Source: Odoribacter laneus YIT 12061
GTDB lineage: Bacteria; Bacteroidota; Bacteroidia; Bacteroidales; Marinifilaceae
Reading direction: 5' to 3'
DNA: 64,000 nucleotides
NCBI RefSeq assembly: GCF_000243215.1
Contig: NZ_JH594596.1
Coordinates: forward strand, 62,001 to 126,000
Shown here: positions 27,253 through 36,569 of the stretch, in pieces
How the letters are laid out: the number at the start of each line of letters is the position of its first letter
Position numbering within the stretch: position 1 is the stretch's first letter
Made by a program: the position numbers and the translations under genes
Notes under the pieces: model-generated
What the model saw: only the letters and a program-made list of their open reading frames with translations
Told to the model about the DNA's origin: nothing
Databases searched by the model: none

Positions 27253-28392
27253 ATGTATGAAAAAGTAATTTCTTTCATTCATAAACTTTATGGAACAGAG
27301 GAATTTGTCCCTCTGAGTGTTCCGAAGTTTATGGGAAACGAGAAGAAGTATCTGGAAGAGTGTATCGATACTACTTTCGTTTCCAGTGTAGGTAAATTTG
27401 TGGACCGCTTTGAGAATGATATGGCTGCCTATACAGGAGCCAAGAAAGCGGTAGTTTGTGTTAGTGGAACCAGTGCCCTCCATATGGCAATGATGCTTGT
27501 CGGTGTGGAACGAAATGATGAAGTTCTTACTCAGGCTCTTACATTCATTGCGACATGTAATGCAATAAGTTATATAGGAGCTCATCCTGTTTTTATTGAT
27601 GTTGATAAAGATACAATGGGATTGTCACCGATTGCTGTAAAGAACTGGTTGGCAAAGAACGCAGAAATTAGAAACGGAGAATGCTTCAACAAAAACACAG
27701 GCCGCAGGGTAAAGGCATGCGTTCCTATGCATACTTTCGGTCATCCTATTCATATTGAGGAGTTAATCCAAATTTGCGAAGAATATCATATTGAGGTCGT
27801 GGAAGATGCTGCAGAGAGTATCGGAAGCCTTTATAAGGGTAAACATACCGGTACATTTGGCAAGGTTAGCGCAATCAGCTTCAATGGTAACAAGACAATC
27901 ACAACCGGCGGTGGCGGAATGATGCTTTTTAATGATGGGGAGCTTGCAGCAAAAGCAAAGCACCTTACAACACAAGCGAAAGTTCCGCACAGGTGGGAGT
28001 TCCGTCACGACCATATAGGTTACAACTATCGAATGCCCAATATCAATGCGGCACTCGGTTGCGCACAACTGGAAAATATTGACAAATTTATTGAGAGCAA
28101 ACGACAGGTTGCTGCCGAATATACCGAGCTTTTCAAAAATGTTGACGGCATCGATTTCTTCACGGAACCCGAAAATACGTTTTCAAACTATTGGCTCAAT
28201 GCGGTAATTCTGAAAGATAAAGCAGCGCAGCAGGCATTCCTGCAACAGACCAATGACAACGGTGTGATGACACGTCCTATTTGGGAACTCATGAACCGCC
28301 TGCCTATGTTTGAGCATTGCGAGAATGATGGTTTGGAGAATACAATTTGGTTTGCTGATAGGGTTGTGAATATCCCGAGTAGTGTAAGATAA
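27253..28392 (+). CDS. legC: LegC-type PLP aminotransferase
   Basis: 379 residues of the DegT/DnrJ/EryC1 family. The PLP lysine lies in ISFNGNKTITTGGGGMM; VVEDAAESIGS holds the Asp that contacts the pyridine nitrogen; VCVSGTSALHMAM opens the cofactor site. LegC transaminates the 4-keto group to give the 4-amino-4,6-dideoxy sugar. It is 15 bases after legB. It is distinct from the second DegT enzyme at 49,479, which has higher GC content and probably serves another sugar. Confidence 0.87.
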   Translation: MYEKVISFIHKLYGTEEFVPLSVPKFMGNEKKYLEECIDTTFVSSVGKFVDRFENDMAAYTGAKKAVVCVSGTSALHMAMMLVGVERNDEVLTQALTFIATCNAISYIGAHPVFIDVDKDTMGLSPIAVKNWLAKNAEIRNGECFNKNTGRRVKACVPMHTFGHPIHIEELIQICEEYHIEVVEDAAESIGSLYKGKHTGTFGKVSAISFNGNKTITTGGGGMMLFNDGELAAKAKHLTTQAKVPHRWEFRHDHIGYNYRMPNINAALGCAQLENIDKFIESKRQVAAEYTELFKNVDGIDFFTEPENTFSNYWLNAVILKDKAAQQAFLQQTNDNGVMTRPIWELMNRLPMFEHCENDGLENTIWFADRVVNIPSSVR

Positions 28393-28426
28393 CAAAAATT
28401 TTTATACGCAACTATTAATCATAATA

Positions 28427-29074
28427 ATGAATATGGAGAAAATTGTAATTGTGGGAGGTGGAAGTTTTATTGGAAATATAATTAATTATATAGAGAACAT
28501 GGATAAATATGAGATTGTAGGATACACAGATTTACAAGATCATGGTTCTTTTTGGGGATATAATTATTTAGGGACAGATGATATTTTAACGAAACTTTAT
28601 AGCACCGGTGTTCACAATGCGGCAATTGGTGTAGGGAATAAGCTCAACAATACTGTTATTAAACAGAAAATTTTTAATAATCTTATCACTATTGGCTTTA
28701 AGTTACCTGTAATTAAAGGGCAAAATGTTATTGTTCATAAAGGAGTTACTCTTGGGAAGGGCGTTATTTTAAGAGATGGCGCAATTATTCAAAGTAATTG
28801 CAAAATTGGGGATTGTGTAATGATTGGTGATAATGCTATAATATCACACGATACAATTATCGAACCTTTCTCTCAAGTAGTTTCTGGATGTACTATTGGA
28901 CGAGGAATCCATTTGGGAAAATCTGTATTTGTAGGATTTAATACAGTTATTACCAATGACTTAATAATTAACGACAACTGTGTAATAGGAGCTTGTAGCA
29001 TGGTTAATAAAAATTGTGAAATATCTGGTTTATATTTTGGAATACCTGCTAAAATAACTAAAATATATGAATAA
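28427..29074 (+). CDS. NeuD/LegH-like hexapeptide acetyltransferase
   Basis: 215 residues with an N-terminal Rossmann-like half (EKIVIVGGGSFIGNIINYI) and a C-terminal left-handed beta helix of hexapeptide repeats (VTLGKGVILRDGAIIQSNCKIGD). This is the PglD/NeuD type of sugar N- or O-acetyltransferase. In this position it most likely N-acetylates the 4-amino group (LegH role), though the family also includes sialate O-acetyltransferases. Two ATGs (28,427 and 28,433) are possible. Its stop overlaps the next gene. Confidence 0.78.
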   Translation: MNMEKIVIVGGGSFIGNIINYIENMDKYEIVGYTDLQDHGSFWGYNYLGTDDILTKLYSTGVHNAAIGVGNKLNNTVIKQKIFNNLITIGFKLPVIKGQNVIVHKGVTLGKGVILRDGAIIQSNCKIGDCVMIGDNAIISHDTIIEPFSQVVSGCTIGRGIHLGKSVFVGFNTVITNDLIINDNCVIGACSMVNKNCEISGLYFGIPAKITKIYE

Positions 29075-30080
29075 CAACGTATATATAATAGCCGAAGTCG
29101 GCCCGAATCATAATGGAGATATTGGGCTTGCATTAGAAATGGTTGAAAAAATTGCTGCAACAGGTGTTGATGCTGTAAAATTCCAAATGACAGACCCTTA
29201 TATGCTTTATAGTGATGATTCATTTAAAGCATCATATCAGAAAAAAAATGATTCGGCTAAGGGCGCGCGAGAAATGTCTTTGCGTTATCAGTTAAAACGT
29301 GATGAACATTTACTTCTTTATAATAAATGCAAAGAATTAAATGTCGATTATATCTGTACAGCATTTGATATGGAAAGTTTGTTGTTCCTTGACAAACATT
29401 TTGAAATGCCATATTATAAAATAGCTTCCGGAGAGATCTTTTCGATGGATATGGTAGATTATATATCAGAACAGGATAAGCCCATTATATTATCGACAGG
29501 TATGGCTACTTATGATGAGGTAAAGATGGCTGTCGATTTATTAAATAGAAATTTCAAAAAAGACATAACAATACTTCATTGCATTTCAAATTATCCGGCT
29601 AGGTTTGAGGAGGTTAATCTTCGCAATATATTGGAGATACGATCTCGATTTAACTGCAATGTCGGATTCTCTGATCATACAGTCGGAAATGATTGTGTGA
29701 TAGCTTCTGTTGCGTTGGGGGCTACCATGGTAGAGAAACATGTTACATTGGATAAAAATGCGAATGGCCCGGATCATAAAGCCTCAATAGATATTGTAGA
29801 ACTTCAATCCTTGGTATCTTCAATTCGCCATATAGAGGTTGCTATGGGAACAAGAGAAAGAAGTTTTAGTGAAAGTCAGCGTGAAATTGCACGTGTAGCA
29901 CGTAAAAGCATCATCACTAAACATGCAATGAAGAAAGGAGACATTATCACGATGGAGGACATTTGTTTCAAGCGTCCTGGGACAGGTATACTTCCAATAC
30001 ATACGGATTTGGTAATTGGTAAGAAATTGACGGTTGACAAAGAGGCTGATAGGGTTATTTATGAAACCGACTTAGCATGA
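29067..30080 (+). CDS. legI: Legionaminic acid synthase (NeuB family)
   Basis: 337 residues. The barrel shows IIAEVGPNHNGDIGLA, KFQMTD, YKIASGE and the metal and phosphate site EKHVTLDKNANGPDHKASI; a SAF antifreeze-like domain (GDIITMEDICFKRPGTGI) ends the protein. It condenses phosphoenolpyruvate with the 2,4-diacetamido-trideoxymannose to form the nine-carbon acid. Given LegB and LegC upstream I call it LegI rather than sialate synthase; the sequence alone does not separate them with certainty. It overlaps both neighbours. Confidence 0.88.
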   Translation: MNNNVYIIAEVGPNHNGDIGLALEMVEKIAATGVDAVKFQMTDPYMLYSDDSFKASYQKKNDSAKGAREMSLRYQLKRDEHLLLYNKCKELNVDYICTAFDMESLLFLDKHFEMPYYKIASGEIFSMDMVDYISEQDKPIILSTGMATYDEVKMAVDLLNRNFKKDITILHCISNYPARFEEVNLRNILEIRSRFNCNVGFSDHTVGNDCVIASVALGATMVEKHVTLDKNANGPDHKASIDIVELQSLVSSIRHIEVAMGTRERSFSESQREIARVARKSIITKHAMKKGDIITMEDICFKRPGTGILPIHTDLVIGKKLTVDKEADRVIYETDLA

Positions 30081-31180
30081 AAATAGGATTTATAACAGGA
30101 GCCCGTTCCGAGTATGGGGTTATGAAGAACGTTATTCGTTCCTTAGCGGCGGACGATCGTTTTAATGTTTGTATCATTGCAACGGGAATGCACTTTCAGA
30201 AAAAATATGGATATACTGTTTCTGAAATAGAAAATGATAATTTAGCACCTGTTGTTCCCATTCCATGCTATACAGAAGAACAAAGGGAAAAATCAGTTGA
30301 TTTTACCTCTCTTATTACAGTCTTATACAATGGGCTTCAACCATTATCTTTAGATGCCGTATATCTTATCGGCGACAGGCTTGAAGCATATGCTGCTGCT
30401 TTAGCCGCTCATTTTCTTAAAATTCCGGTAATACATTTTGCAGGAGGCCAGATTACAGAAGGAGCTGTTGACAACATATATCGTTATAATATTTCAAATA
30501 TATCATCTCTGCATTTAATTACCAATAAATATGCCTATGAAAGGCTATTGCAAATACCTGTAATAAGGCAAAAAGATCTTTACTTAGTTGGGTCTTCCGC
30601 TGTTGACAACATTTTTTCATTTTCTAAAGAAAAGCATACCGTATCAGAGATAGATGAAAGGTTGAATAATAATGAGTACGTGCTAATTACGTATCATTCA
30701 CAAACCATTGGAGCTAATCGGATACCACTATGCCTTAAGGCAACGGTTAATACAGTTATAAATAAAGGGTTAAAGGTATTGGTGACATATCCGAATAATG
30801 ATGATGGTAGCGATGCTATAATACAACAAATTGAAGAGTATAAAGAAAACGATAACGTGATAATTGTGCCTAATTTAGGTATGAAAAATTATTATAATGC
30901 CATTCTAAATTCTCTTTTTGTAGTAGGTAATTCCAGTAGTGGAATTATAGAAGTTCCCTACTTCTCTAAATTTACAATTAATGTAGGGAATCGTCAACAA
31001 GGTAGAAATTCCCCGAAAAGCGTATTAAACGTAGATGATAACCCGGATAAAGTATCAGAACTTATAGCTGATGTGATAGATGGCAAATATTCTCTTCCAG
31101 AACAAGAATATATATACGGTACGGGAAATAGCATTAGTGCCATAAAACAAGCTATTATAACACGCTTTATGGATAATTAA
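30077..31180 (+). CDS. legG: NeuC/LegG-type hydrolysing 2-epimerase
   Basis: 367 residues of the UDP-GlcNAc 2-epimerase family, hydrolysing subtype. N-terminal FITGARSEYGVMKNVI, then LIGDRLEAYAAALAA, IHFAGGQITEGAVDN and the C-terminal NSSSGIIEVPYF are typical. It releases the nucleotide while inverting C2 to give the manno sugar used by the synthase. Its ATG overlaps the legI stop by four bases, which supports one pathway. Confidence 0.88.
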   Translation: MKIGFITGARSEYGVMKNVIRSLAADDRFNVCIIATGMHFQKKYGYTVSEIENDNLAPVVPIPCYTEEQREKSVDFTSLITVLYNGLQPLSLDAVYLIGDRLEAYAAALAAHFLKIPVIHFAGGQITEGAVDNIYRYNISNISSLHLITNKYAYERLLQIPVIRQKDLYLVGSSAVDNIFSFSKEKHTVSEIDERLNNNEYVLITYHSQTIGANRIPLCLKATVNTVINKGLKVLVTYPNNDDGSDAIIQQIEEYKENDNVIIVPNLGMKNYYNAILNSLFVVGNSSSGIIEVPYFSKFTINVGNRQQGRNSPKSVLNVDDNPDKVSELIADVIDGKYSLPEQEYIYGTGNSISAIKQAIITRFMDN

Positions 31181-31196
31181 GCAAATAAGTCTAATT

Positions 31197-31880
31197 ATGG
31201 ATGCAGATACATTGGTTGTTATACCAGCCCGTGGTGGGAGCAAAGGTATTCCGCACAAGAACATTAATATATTTAATGGGAAACCATTAATTACATATGC
31301 AATAGACTGCGCGCGCGCAATAACTCTGGACAATAACATTTGCGTCTCAACGGATGATGACGAGATTATAGAGGTTGTTGAAAACTATGGCTTAAAGGTT
31401 CCGTTCAAACGTCCTGATTATTTGGCAACAGATCAGTGTAGCACTTATGACGTTTTGCTTCATGCCTTGGATTTCTATGAGTCTATAAATCGTAAGTATA
31501 AAAAATTGATTTTGCTGCAACCCACCTCTCCTTTTAGGACAAAGGGGGATGTTGAAAAAGCATCTGCTCTCTACTCTGATGACATTGATATGGTTGTCAG
31601 CGTAACCGATGCTTCCGGGAATTATTATAAAGAGGATCAAGAAGGACTTCTGAAAAATATTCTGGGAGAGACAGCATATACGCGTAGGCAGGATATGTCA
31701 AAAATGTGGAGGTACAATGGAGCTGTATATGTCATTAATGTATTAAGTCTGAGACAGATGCCTCTTTCTAAATTTCAAAGGATCCGAAAATATGAGATGG
31801 ATGAAATTCATTCAATTGATTTAGATACAATGTTCGATTGGAAATTAGCTGAATTTGTTATCAATGAAAAATTAATATAA
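31197..31880 (+). CDS. legF: CMP-nonulosonate cytidylyltransferase
   Basis: 227 residues. The N-terminal VIPARGGSKGIPHKNINIF is the CTP-binding signature of NeuA-type enzymes; CVSTDDDEI, LLQPTSPFR and the DLDTMFDW end complete the fold. It activates the nonulosonic acid as the CMP-sugar for transfer. At this length it is a single-domain synthase without the acetylhydrolase domain of some NeuA proteins. Confidence 0.92.
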   Translation: MDADTLVVIPARGGSKGIPHKNINIFNGKPLITYAIDCARAITLDNNICVSTDDDEIIEVVENYGLKVPFKRPDYLATDQCSTYDVLLHALDFYESINRKYKKLILLQPTSPFRTKGDVEKASALYSDDIDMVVSVTDASGNYYKEDQEGLLKNILGETAYTRRQDMSKMWRYNGAVYVINVLSLRQMPLSKFQRIRKYEMDEIHSIDLDTMFDWKLAEFVINEKLI

Positions 31881-31882
31881 AT

Positions 31883-32926
31883 ATGAAAGCAAGTCATATT
31901 ATTTCTCAGGATAAGACACTTTTAGATGCGTTGATTCAGATTAATAGTTTGAAGTCTCCGGAACCATTGGTTTTATTTGTTGTTGACGAACAATCGCGAA
32001 TGATAGGTACACTCACTGATGGTGATACGCGTCGCGCATTGATTAGAAATTTACAACTAAAAGATGTAGTTAGTACTGCAATGCATCGTGATTTCAATTA
32101 TATACGTGAAGATGTGGGTGAACTTGTCAACTGCTTGCGCCAACAGAAGGAGAAAAAAATGAAACTTGTGCCAATCCTTGATGCAAATAATTGTATTGTA
32201 GAAATCATAAATCTTGAGAAATATAAGACCAAGCTTCCCATTGATGCAGTGTTAATGGCTGGAGGTAAGGGTGAAAGGTTACGACCTTTAACGGAAAAAA
32301 CGCCAAAGCCCTTATTAAAGGTGGGTGAAAAATGTATTATTGACTATAACATTCACAGCCTTGTATCTTATGGAGTAAAAAATATTTCTGTTACTGTAAA
32401 TTATTTAGGAGAGCAATTAGAGGAGCATTTTTTGAGGACTATAAATGATGTAAAGGTAAATTGTGTACATGAACCCAAATTCTTGGGTACTATCGGCAGC
32501 ATCAAGTTTGTAGAGAATTTTTACAACGACACTATTCTTGTGATGAATTCCGACCTCTTTACAAATATTGATTACGAGGATTTCTTTCTACATTTCAAGG
32601 AAAACAATGCCGAAATGTCCGTGGCAGCAGTCCCATATTCCATCAGTATACCTTTCGGTATCTTTGATTTGGATGGACGTAACATTTGCGGTCTGGTCGA
32701 GAAGCCCAAGTATAATTACTATGTTAATGCCGGTATATATTTGATTAGGAAATCCGCATTGGATGAAATCCCTGAAGATACTTTTTTCAATGCCACTGAT
32801 TTGATTGAAAAACTTATTTCGCAAAATAAGACGGTCATCAGGTATCCTCTAAACGGAACATGGATCGATATAGGTACACCGCAAGAATATCAAAAGGCCC
32901 AAGATTTAGTAAGACATATGAAATAA
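31883..32926 (+). CDS. PtmE-like CBS-domain sugar nucleotidyltransferase
   Basis: 347 residues. Residues about 1-115 are a pair of CBS domains (GTLTDGDTRRALIR), and the rest is a nucleotidyltransferase: VLMAGGKGERLRPLTEKTPKPLL, LVMNSDLFTN, GTWIDIGTPQEY. This fused layout matches PtmE of Campylobacter, which makes GDP-glucosamine for the GDP-linked legionaminic pathway. Its place directly after legF supports that role. A general hexose-1-phosphate nucleotidyltransferase function remains possible. Confidence 0.82.
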   Translation: MKASHIISQDKTLLDALIQINSLKSPEPLVLFVVDEQSRMIGTLTDGDTRRALIRNLQLKDVVSTAMHRDFNYIREDVGELVNCLRQQKEKKMKLVPILDANNCIVEIINLEKYKTKLPIDAVLMAGGKGERLRPLTEKTPKPLLKVGEKCIIDYNIHSLVSYGVKNISVTVNYLGEQLEEHFLRTINDVKVNCVHEPKFLGTIGSIKFVENFYNDTILVMNSDLFTNIDYEDFFLHFKENNAEMSVAAVPYSISIPFGIFDLDGRNICGLVEKPKYNYYVNAGIYLIRKSALDEIPEDTFFNATDLIEKLISQNKTVIRYPLNGTWIDIGTPQEYQKAQDLVRHMK

Positions 32927-32944
32927 GTGCTTAACTGAGCATAT

Positions 32945-33949
32945 ATGAATAATATTTTTCTAGTACACACAGAGTATCACCTCTTAACGACATTCCGAGT
33001 CATCTTTGACAAATACAAAGATGATAATAATTTTATCTATATTGCTTCAGAGCACAGAATACAAGGCGAGATTAAATCAAGCTTGCCTAATGTACATACT
33101 AGGCGTCTTCCCCATATAAACTATGGTGTTTATTCCACGCTAAAAGAATTTGAGATATTAAACCCTAAAAATTTCTTTTTCTTTCAAGACAATAGCTCTG
33201 ATAATATTTATTTATCTTATCATTTAAACAAGCTAAACGTTAATGTCGCATTAGTGCAAGATGGGCTAAAACCTTATCCAATATGGCATAGAAGGTTCCT
33301 GCTATTAAATTGTTTGAAAGAAACATTTGAGTTTTATAAGCAAATGTTTAGAAGATGGGCTGTTATTCCTACATTATTCATTAAAAGTTACAAATATGGG
33401 AAATTACGTTTTATAAATCAACTATGGGTTGACTATCCCAATAAACTACCATACATTCCCAACAAAAAGGAAATTATCCCTATCCCACTATTAAATGATG
33501 ATGTGGTCATTGAGGTTAGTAGAATATTTAAATTTAAACCATCAGTACCTTTAAATAATATTATATTGTATATTGGGCAGCCTATAAGAAGCAAGTTGCT
33601 GAGAAAAAGGGAAATAAAAATAATTAAAGAAATAATCTCTAATAATCAAGATAAACCATTTTTATTTAAAAAGCATCCCAATATTTCACAAGAACAACTT
33701 TCATTATATGATGAAATTGCCGGTTTTTCCTATTTAGAGGATATCGTTCCTGCAGAGTTAATTATAGCTTCTATGAAAGACTCAATAATTGTTAGTCGCT
33801 ATTCTACTGCACTAATTACAAATAATCCTAATTGTCGCTTCTATTGGACACATAGATTATATAACAATGTTGAGGTGCTATCTCAATTGGAAATTATTAA
33901 CCCGACTTCACATATTACAGAAGTAAATGATATTGCAGAAATTAAGTAG
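32945..33949 (+). CDS. Candidate nonulosonate (sialyl-type) transferase
   Basis: 334 residues with no membrane segment. It begins IFLVHTEYHLLTTFRVIF, has ALVQDGLKPYP near residue 100 and LFKKHPNIS near residue 240. Bacterial sialyltransferases of the GT38/GT52/GT80 type share a (D/E)(D/E)G motif and an HP motif; QDG and HP here are a fair but imperfect match. Together with its location directly after the CMP-nonulosonate genes I infer a legionaminyltransferase. Without a profile search the family is not certain. Confidence 0.55.
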   Translation: MNNIFLVHTEYHLLTTFRVIFDKYKDDNNFIYIASEHRIQGEIKSSLPNVHTRRLPHINYGVYSTLKEFEILNPKNFFFFQDNSSDNIYLSYHLNKLNVNVALVQDGLKPYPIWHRRFLLLNCLKETFEFYKQMFRRWAVIPTLFIKSYKYGKLRFINQLWVDYPNKLPYIPNKKEIIPIPLLNDDVVIEVSRIFKFKPSVPLNNIILYIGQPIRSKLLRKREIKIIKEIISNNQDKPFLFKKHPNISQEQLSLYDEIAGFSYLEDIVPAELIIASMKDSIIVSRYSTALITNNPNCRFYWTHRLYNNVEVLSQLEIINPTSHITEVNDIAEIK

Positions 33950-33953
33950 TGTC

Positions 33954-35228
33954 ATGAATATTCGGAAATATATAAAAAATAATTCTATTATAAAGACAGG
34001 GGCCACATATAGCTTTTGGGCCACCTTAAAGTCCCTATCTACAACTGCTGTTGGAATTGCAGTTATGCTTTGGTTAACACCTCTTGAATTAGGCAAATGG
34101 AATACTGTCTCTATATTTTTAGCATATGCGCCATTTCTCCAACTGGGAATTCAAAGTGGATTGAATATAGAGTTGCCTGTCAAATTAGGCGGTGGGAAAC
34201 AAGACGATGCTGAAACCTTAATTGCGAATGGATATGGATATGCGATTATTATATCGATAATTATTGGAATAATAGGGTTAATAACTGCTATCGTGTATGG
34301 TATTTCTGGCAATATTGATATTTTAGCAGGGATTTTAACTATCACTTTAGTCGCTATTTGTTCTTCCTTTCAATTACATTTTATTGCTCGTTTTAGATCA
34401 GCTAAAGCTTTTGATGCATTATCAACCATATTTAAAATAGAAATTCCTTTTATACTCTTATGCACCATTTTTGTATATCTATACCATTACTGGGGGATAT
34501 TATTATACAACATTATTATTAACTTGTTTAATGTGGTATTAATGCTTAAGTATGCTCCGTTTAAACATATTAAACCTTGTATCAAAAAACTTACAATAAT
34601 GCATATGGGCAAAATTGGTATAGCATTGATGGTTTTAGTCCAATTGAGAACAGCGGCACAAACCTTGCCTCGATGGATAATCATTTTTAGAGGAGGGGTT
34701 GAAAAATTGGGTTTGTTCACTCCCGCAACAGCAATTCAAAGTTTAATTTGTTTAATTCCATCTCAAGTCGCCCAATTTTTTCATCCGCAAATGGGATATT
34801 TATATGGTAAAACAGGACTTGCAAAGTCTATGTGGAACCCAGTAAAAAAGATGGTTGTATTATTACCTATTGTGTCATTGCCTATTGCTGTTTTTATATG
34901 GATTCTATCGCCATGGTTGTTAGACACCTTTTTCCCAAATTATGTAGAAGCATTATGGCCAATGAGAATTATGGCTATTGCATTTATTTTTACAAGTTCT
35001 GCAACTACTTCATGGATTCTAAATACACTTAAAGCATTTCGTTACTCATATATATATGCAATTATAGACTTTGCCGGATGTTTTGTATATCCACTTATTA
35101 TGACATATATACTGCCATATAATGTATTAACTTCAGTAACAATAGGATTAGCGATAAATAGCATTATAAGCTATATAATTAACATTTTAATTTTAAGACA
35201 TGTTTTACATATGTCAAAATATAATTAA
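33954..35228 (+). CDS. wzx: Wzx-type polysaccharide flippase
   Basis: 424 residues from ATG 33,954 (MNIRKYIKNN), five bases after the preceding stop; an ATG at 33,927 inside that gene is less likely. About twelve hydrophobic segments and the general MATE/MOP pattern (ATYSFWATLKSLSTTAVGIA, FRGGVEKLGLFTPATAIQSL) mark a lipid-linked repeat-unit flippase. It would carry the finished undecaprenyl-linked repeat to the periplasm. The base composition is strongly AT-rich, as in the following genes. Confidence 0.85.
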   Translation: MNIRKYIKNNSIIKTGATYSFWATLKSLSTTAVGIAVMLWLTPLELGKWNTVSIFLAYAPFLQLGIQSGLNIELPVKLGGGKQDDAETLIANGYGYAIIISIIIGIIGLITAIVYGISGNIDILAGILTITLVAICSSFQLHFIARFRSAKAFDALSTIFKIEIPFILLCTIFVYLYHYWGILLYNIIINLFNVVLMLKYAPFKHIKPCIKKLTIMHMGKIGIALMVLVQLRTAAQTLPRWIIIFRGGVEKLGLFTPATAIQSLICLIPSQVAQFFHPQMGYLYGKTGLAKSMWNPVKKMVVLLPIVSLPIAVFIWILSPWLLDTFFPNYVEALWPMRIMAIAFIFTSSATTSWILNTLKAFRYSYIYAIIDFAGCFVYPLIMTYILPYNVLTSVTIGLAINSIISYIINILILRHVLHMSKYN

Positions 35229-35236
35229 TAAGGCAT

Positions 35237-36433
35237 ATGATTTTCCTTTTATCGCTCTTATGGCCAATGGGAGCTTACATATATTCATTAAGAGATGTAA
35301 GGACAAAAGGCTTTGTTGTTGCCAGTTTATTTATGGCTATAATGCTTGGTCTAACAGTTGAAGTCTATGCTTTTAGTGGTTACAACTCTGATATTATTCG
35401 TAACTTACAGCGAGCAGCAGATGCTCAATACTACACATGGATACAAATATTCCTTGAAAAAGATTTCTTTTTGAGTGTTTCAGGGAAGTTATTATGTATG
35501 ATTAGCGATAATCTTCGCTTCTTGGCTGTATGTTATTATATCCTCTACACGATATTGTTTTTATTAGGTTTTAGAATCATAATACAAAAATACGAGCAAC
35601 ATAGAGTTCCTAAATATTTCATATATGCCTTATTCCTAATTACACCATTTACATTCTTTAATAGCCTTCGATTTGCATTTGGAACTTTTTATTTTATTTG
35701 GTGTATGCTGGAAATTTTCTTTAATCAACGGAAATTATTTTATGGATTGATACTGTTAACTCTAATATTCCATTTTAGTTTTTTTATTTTGTTACCATTA
35801 CCATTTCTGTACTTTTATCTAAAAAATAAGATAAAAATAGTATGGTGTATTTTCATAATGTCTCTGATATTTCAGACAGCTTCAACATCTACTATGATAA
35901 ATAAGTTCGCAGAGAATAATTTAAGTAAGTCAGTCTCTAGTACTGTGTCGATATACGCTTCCGAGGATGGACGCGAAACTATGATAGCAAATTATGAAGA
36001 CGCATCTAAAAAAGGCAATGACAATCGTAAGGTATCTAGATTTTTGGTTGACGTCAGAGCTTACGTTATTATGAGCGGAGTAGTACTTCTCTCTCTTTTG
36101 CTATATAGAAAAAACCATAAAGACAAGAAAGCGACATCTTACTTTACTCTTATTATTTTGTTATTTTCATTAGCTAATATTGTGGCGAGTGCTAGTAATG
36201 GTGAACGATTTTATCATGTGACAAGTCTTTTTTCCCTATACATGTTATTTGCATTTCTTATGGAAGATGGAGCAATAAAAATATATCATAAATACAAATA
36301 CATCTTTAACACTTTATTTATAGTTGGTATACTCTATGGTGTGGTATTTATATATATTAGTCGTATCGGTTATTCATTTATTGAATTATTTTTTAGCAAT
36401 GTGATTTTTACAGTGATAGGAAATATAATATGA
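35237..36433 (+). CDS. wzy: Wzy-type (EpsG-like) polysaccharide polymerase
   Basis: 398 residues with about ten membrane segments and a large loop around residues 235-270. The arrangement and segments such as FNSLRFAFGTFYFIWCMLE (the RFA/G-type motif seen in EpsG family polymerases) fit an O-antigen or capsule polymerase. It follows the flippase by eight bases. Polymerases diverge quickly, so the exact linkage cannot be predicted. A 136-base gap follows, in which I see only a weak coding-like fragment. Confidence 0.75.
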   Translation: MIFLLSLLWPMGAYIYSLRDVRTKGFVVASLFMAIMLGLTVEVYAFSGYNSDIIRNLQRAADAQYYTWIQIFLEKDFFLSVSGKLLCMISDNLRFLAVCYYILYTILFLLGFRIIIQKYEQHRVPKYFIYALFLITPFTFFNSLRFAFGTFYFIWCMLEIFFNQRKLFYGLILLTLIFHFSFFILLPLPFLYFYLKNKIKIVWCIFIMSLIFQTASTSTMINKFAENNLSKSVSSTVSIYASEDGRETMIANYEDASKKGNDNRKVSRFLVDVRAYVIMSGVVLLSLLLYRKNHKDKKATSYFTLIILLFSLANIVASASNGERFYHVTSLFSLYMLFAFLMEDGAIKIYHKYKYIFNTLFIVGILYGVVFIYISRIGYSFIELFFSNVIFTVIGNII

Positions 36434-36569
36434 TTTTTTTATAAAATCCTTATTTACAACGGCTATTATAGCGAACAAAAGTTTTTAGAAACGGGGCTCT
36501 TGATTAAAATTTATATTAAAACAATCTATGTAAAAGCCTTACAATAAGAAGCATGAAATAATATATAAA

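Noticed and set aside
36434-36569. Coding-like fragment (YNGYYSEQKFLETG) between polymerase and deacetylase-like gene
   Set aside because: Too short to assign; no start, could be a trace of a lost transferase but not supported.
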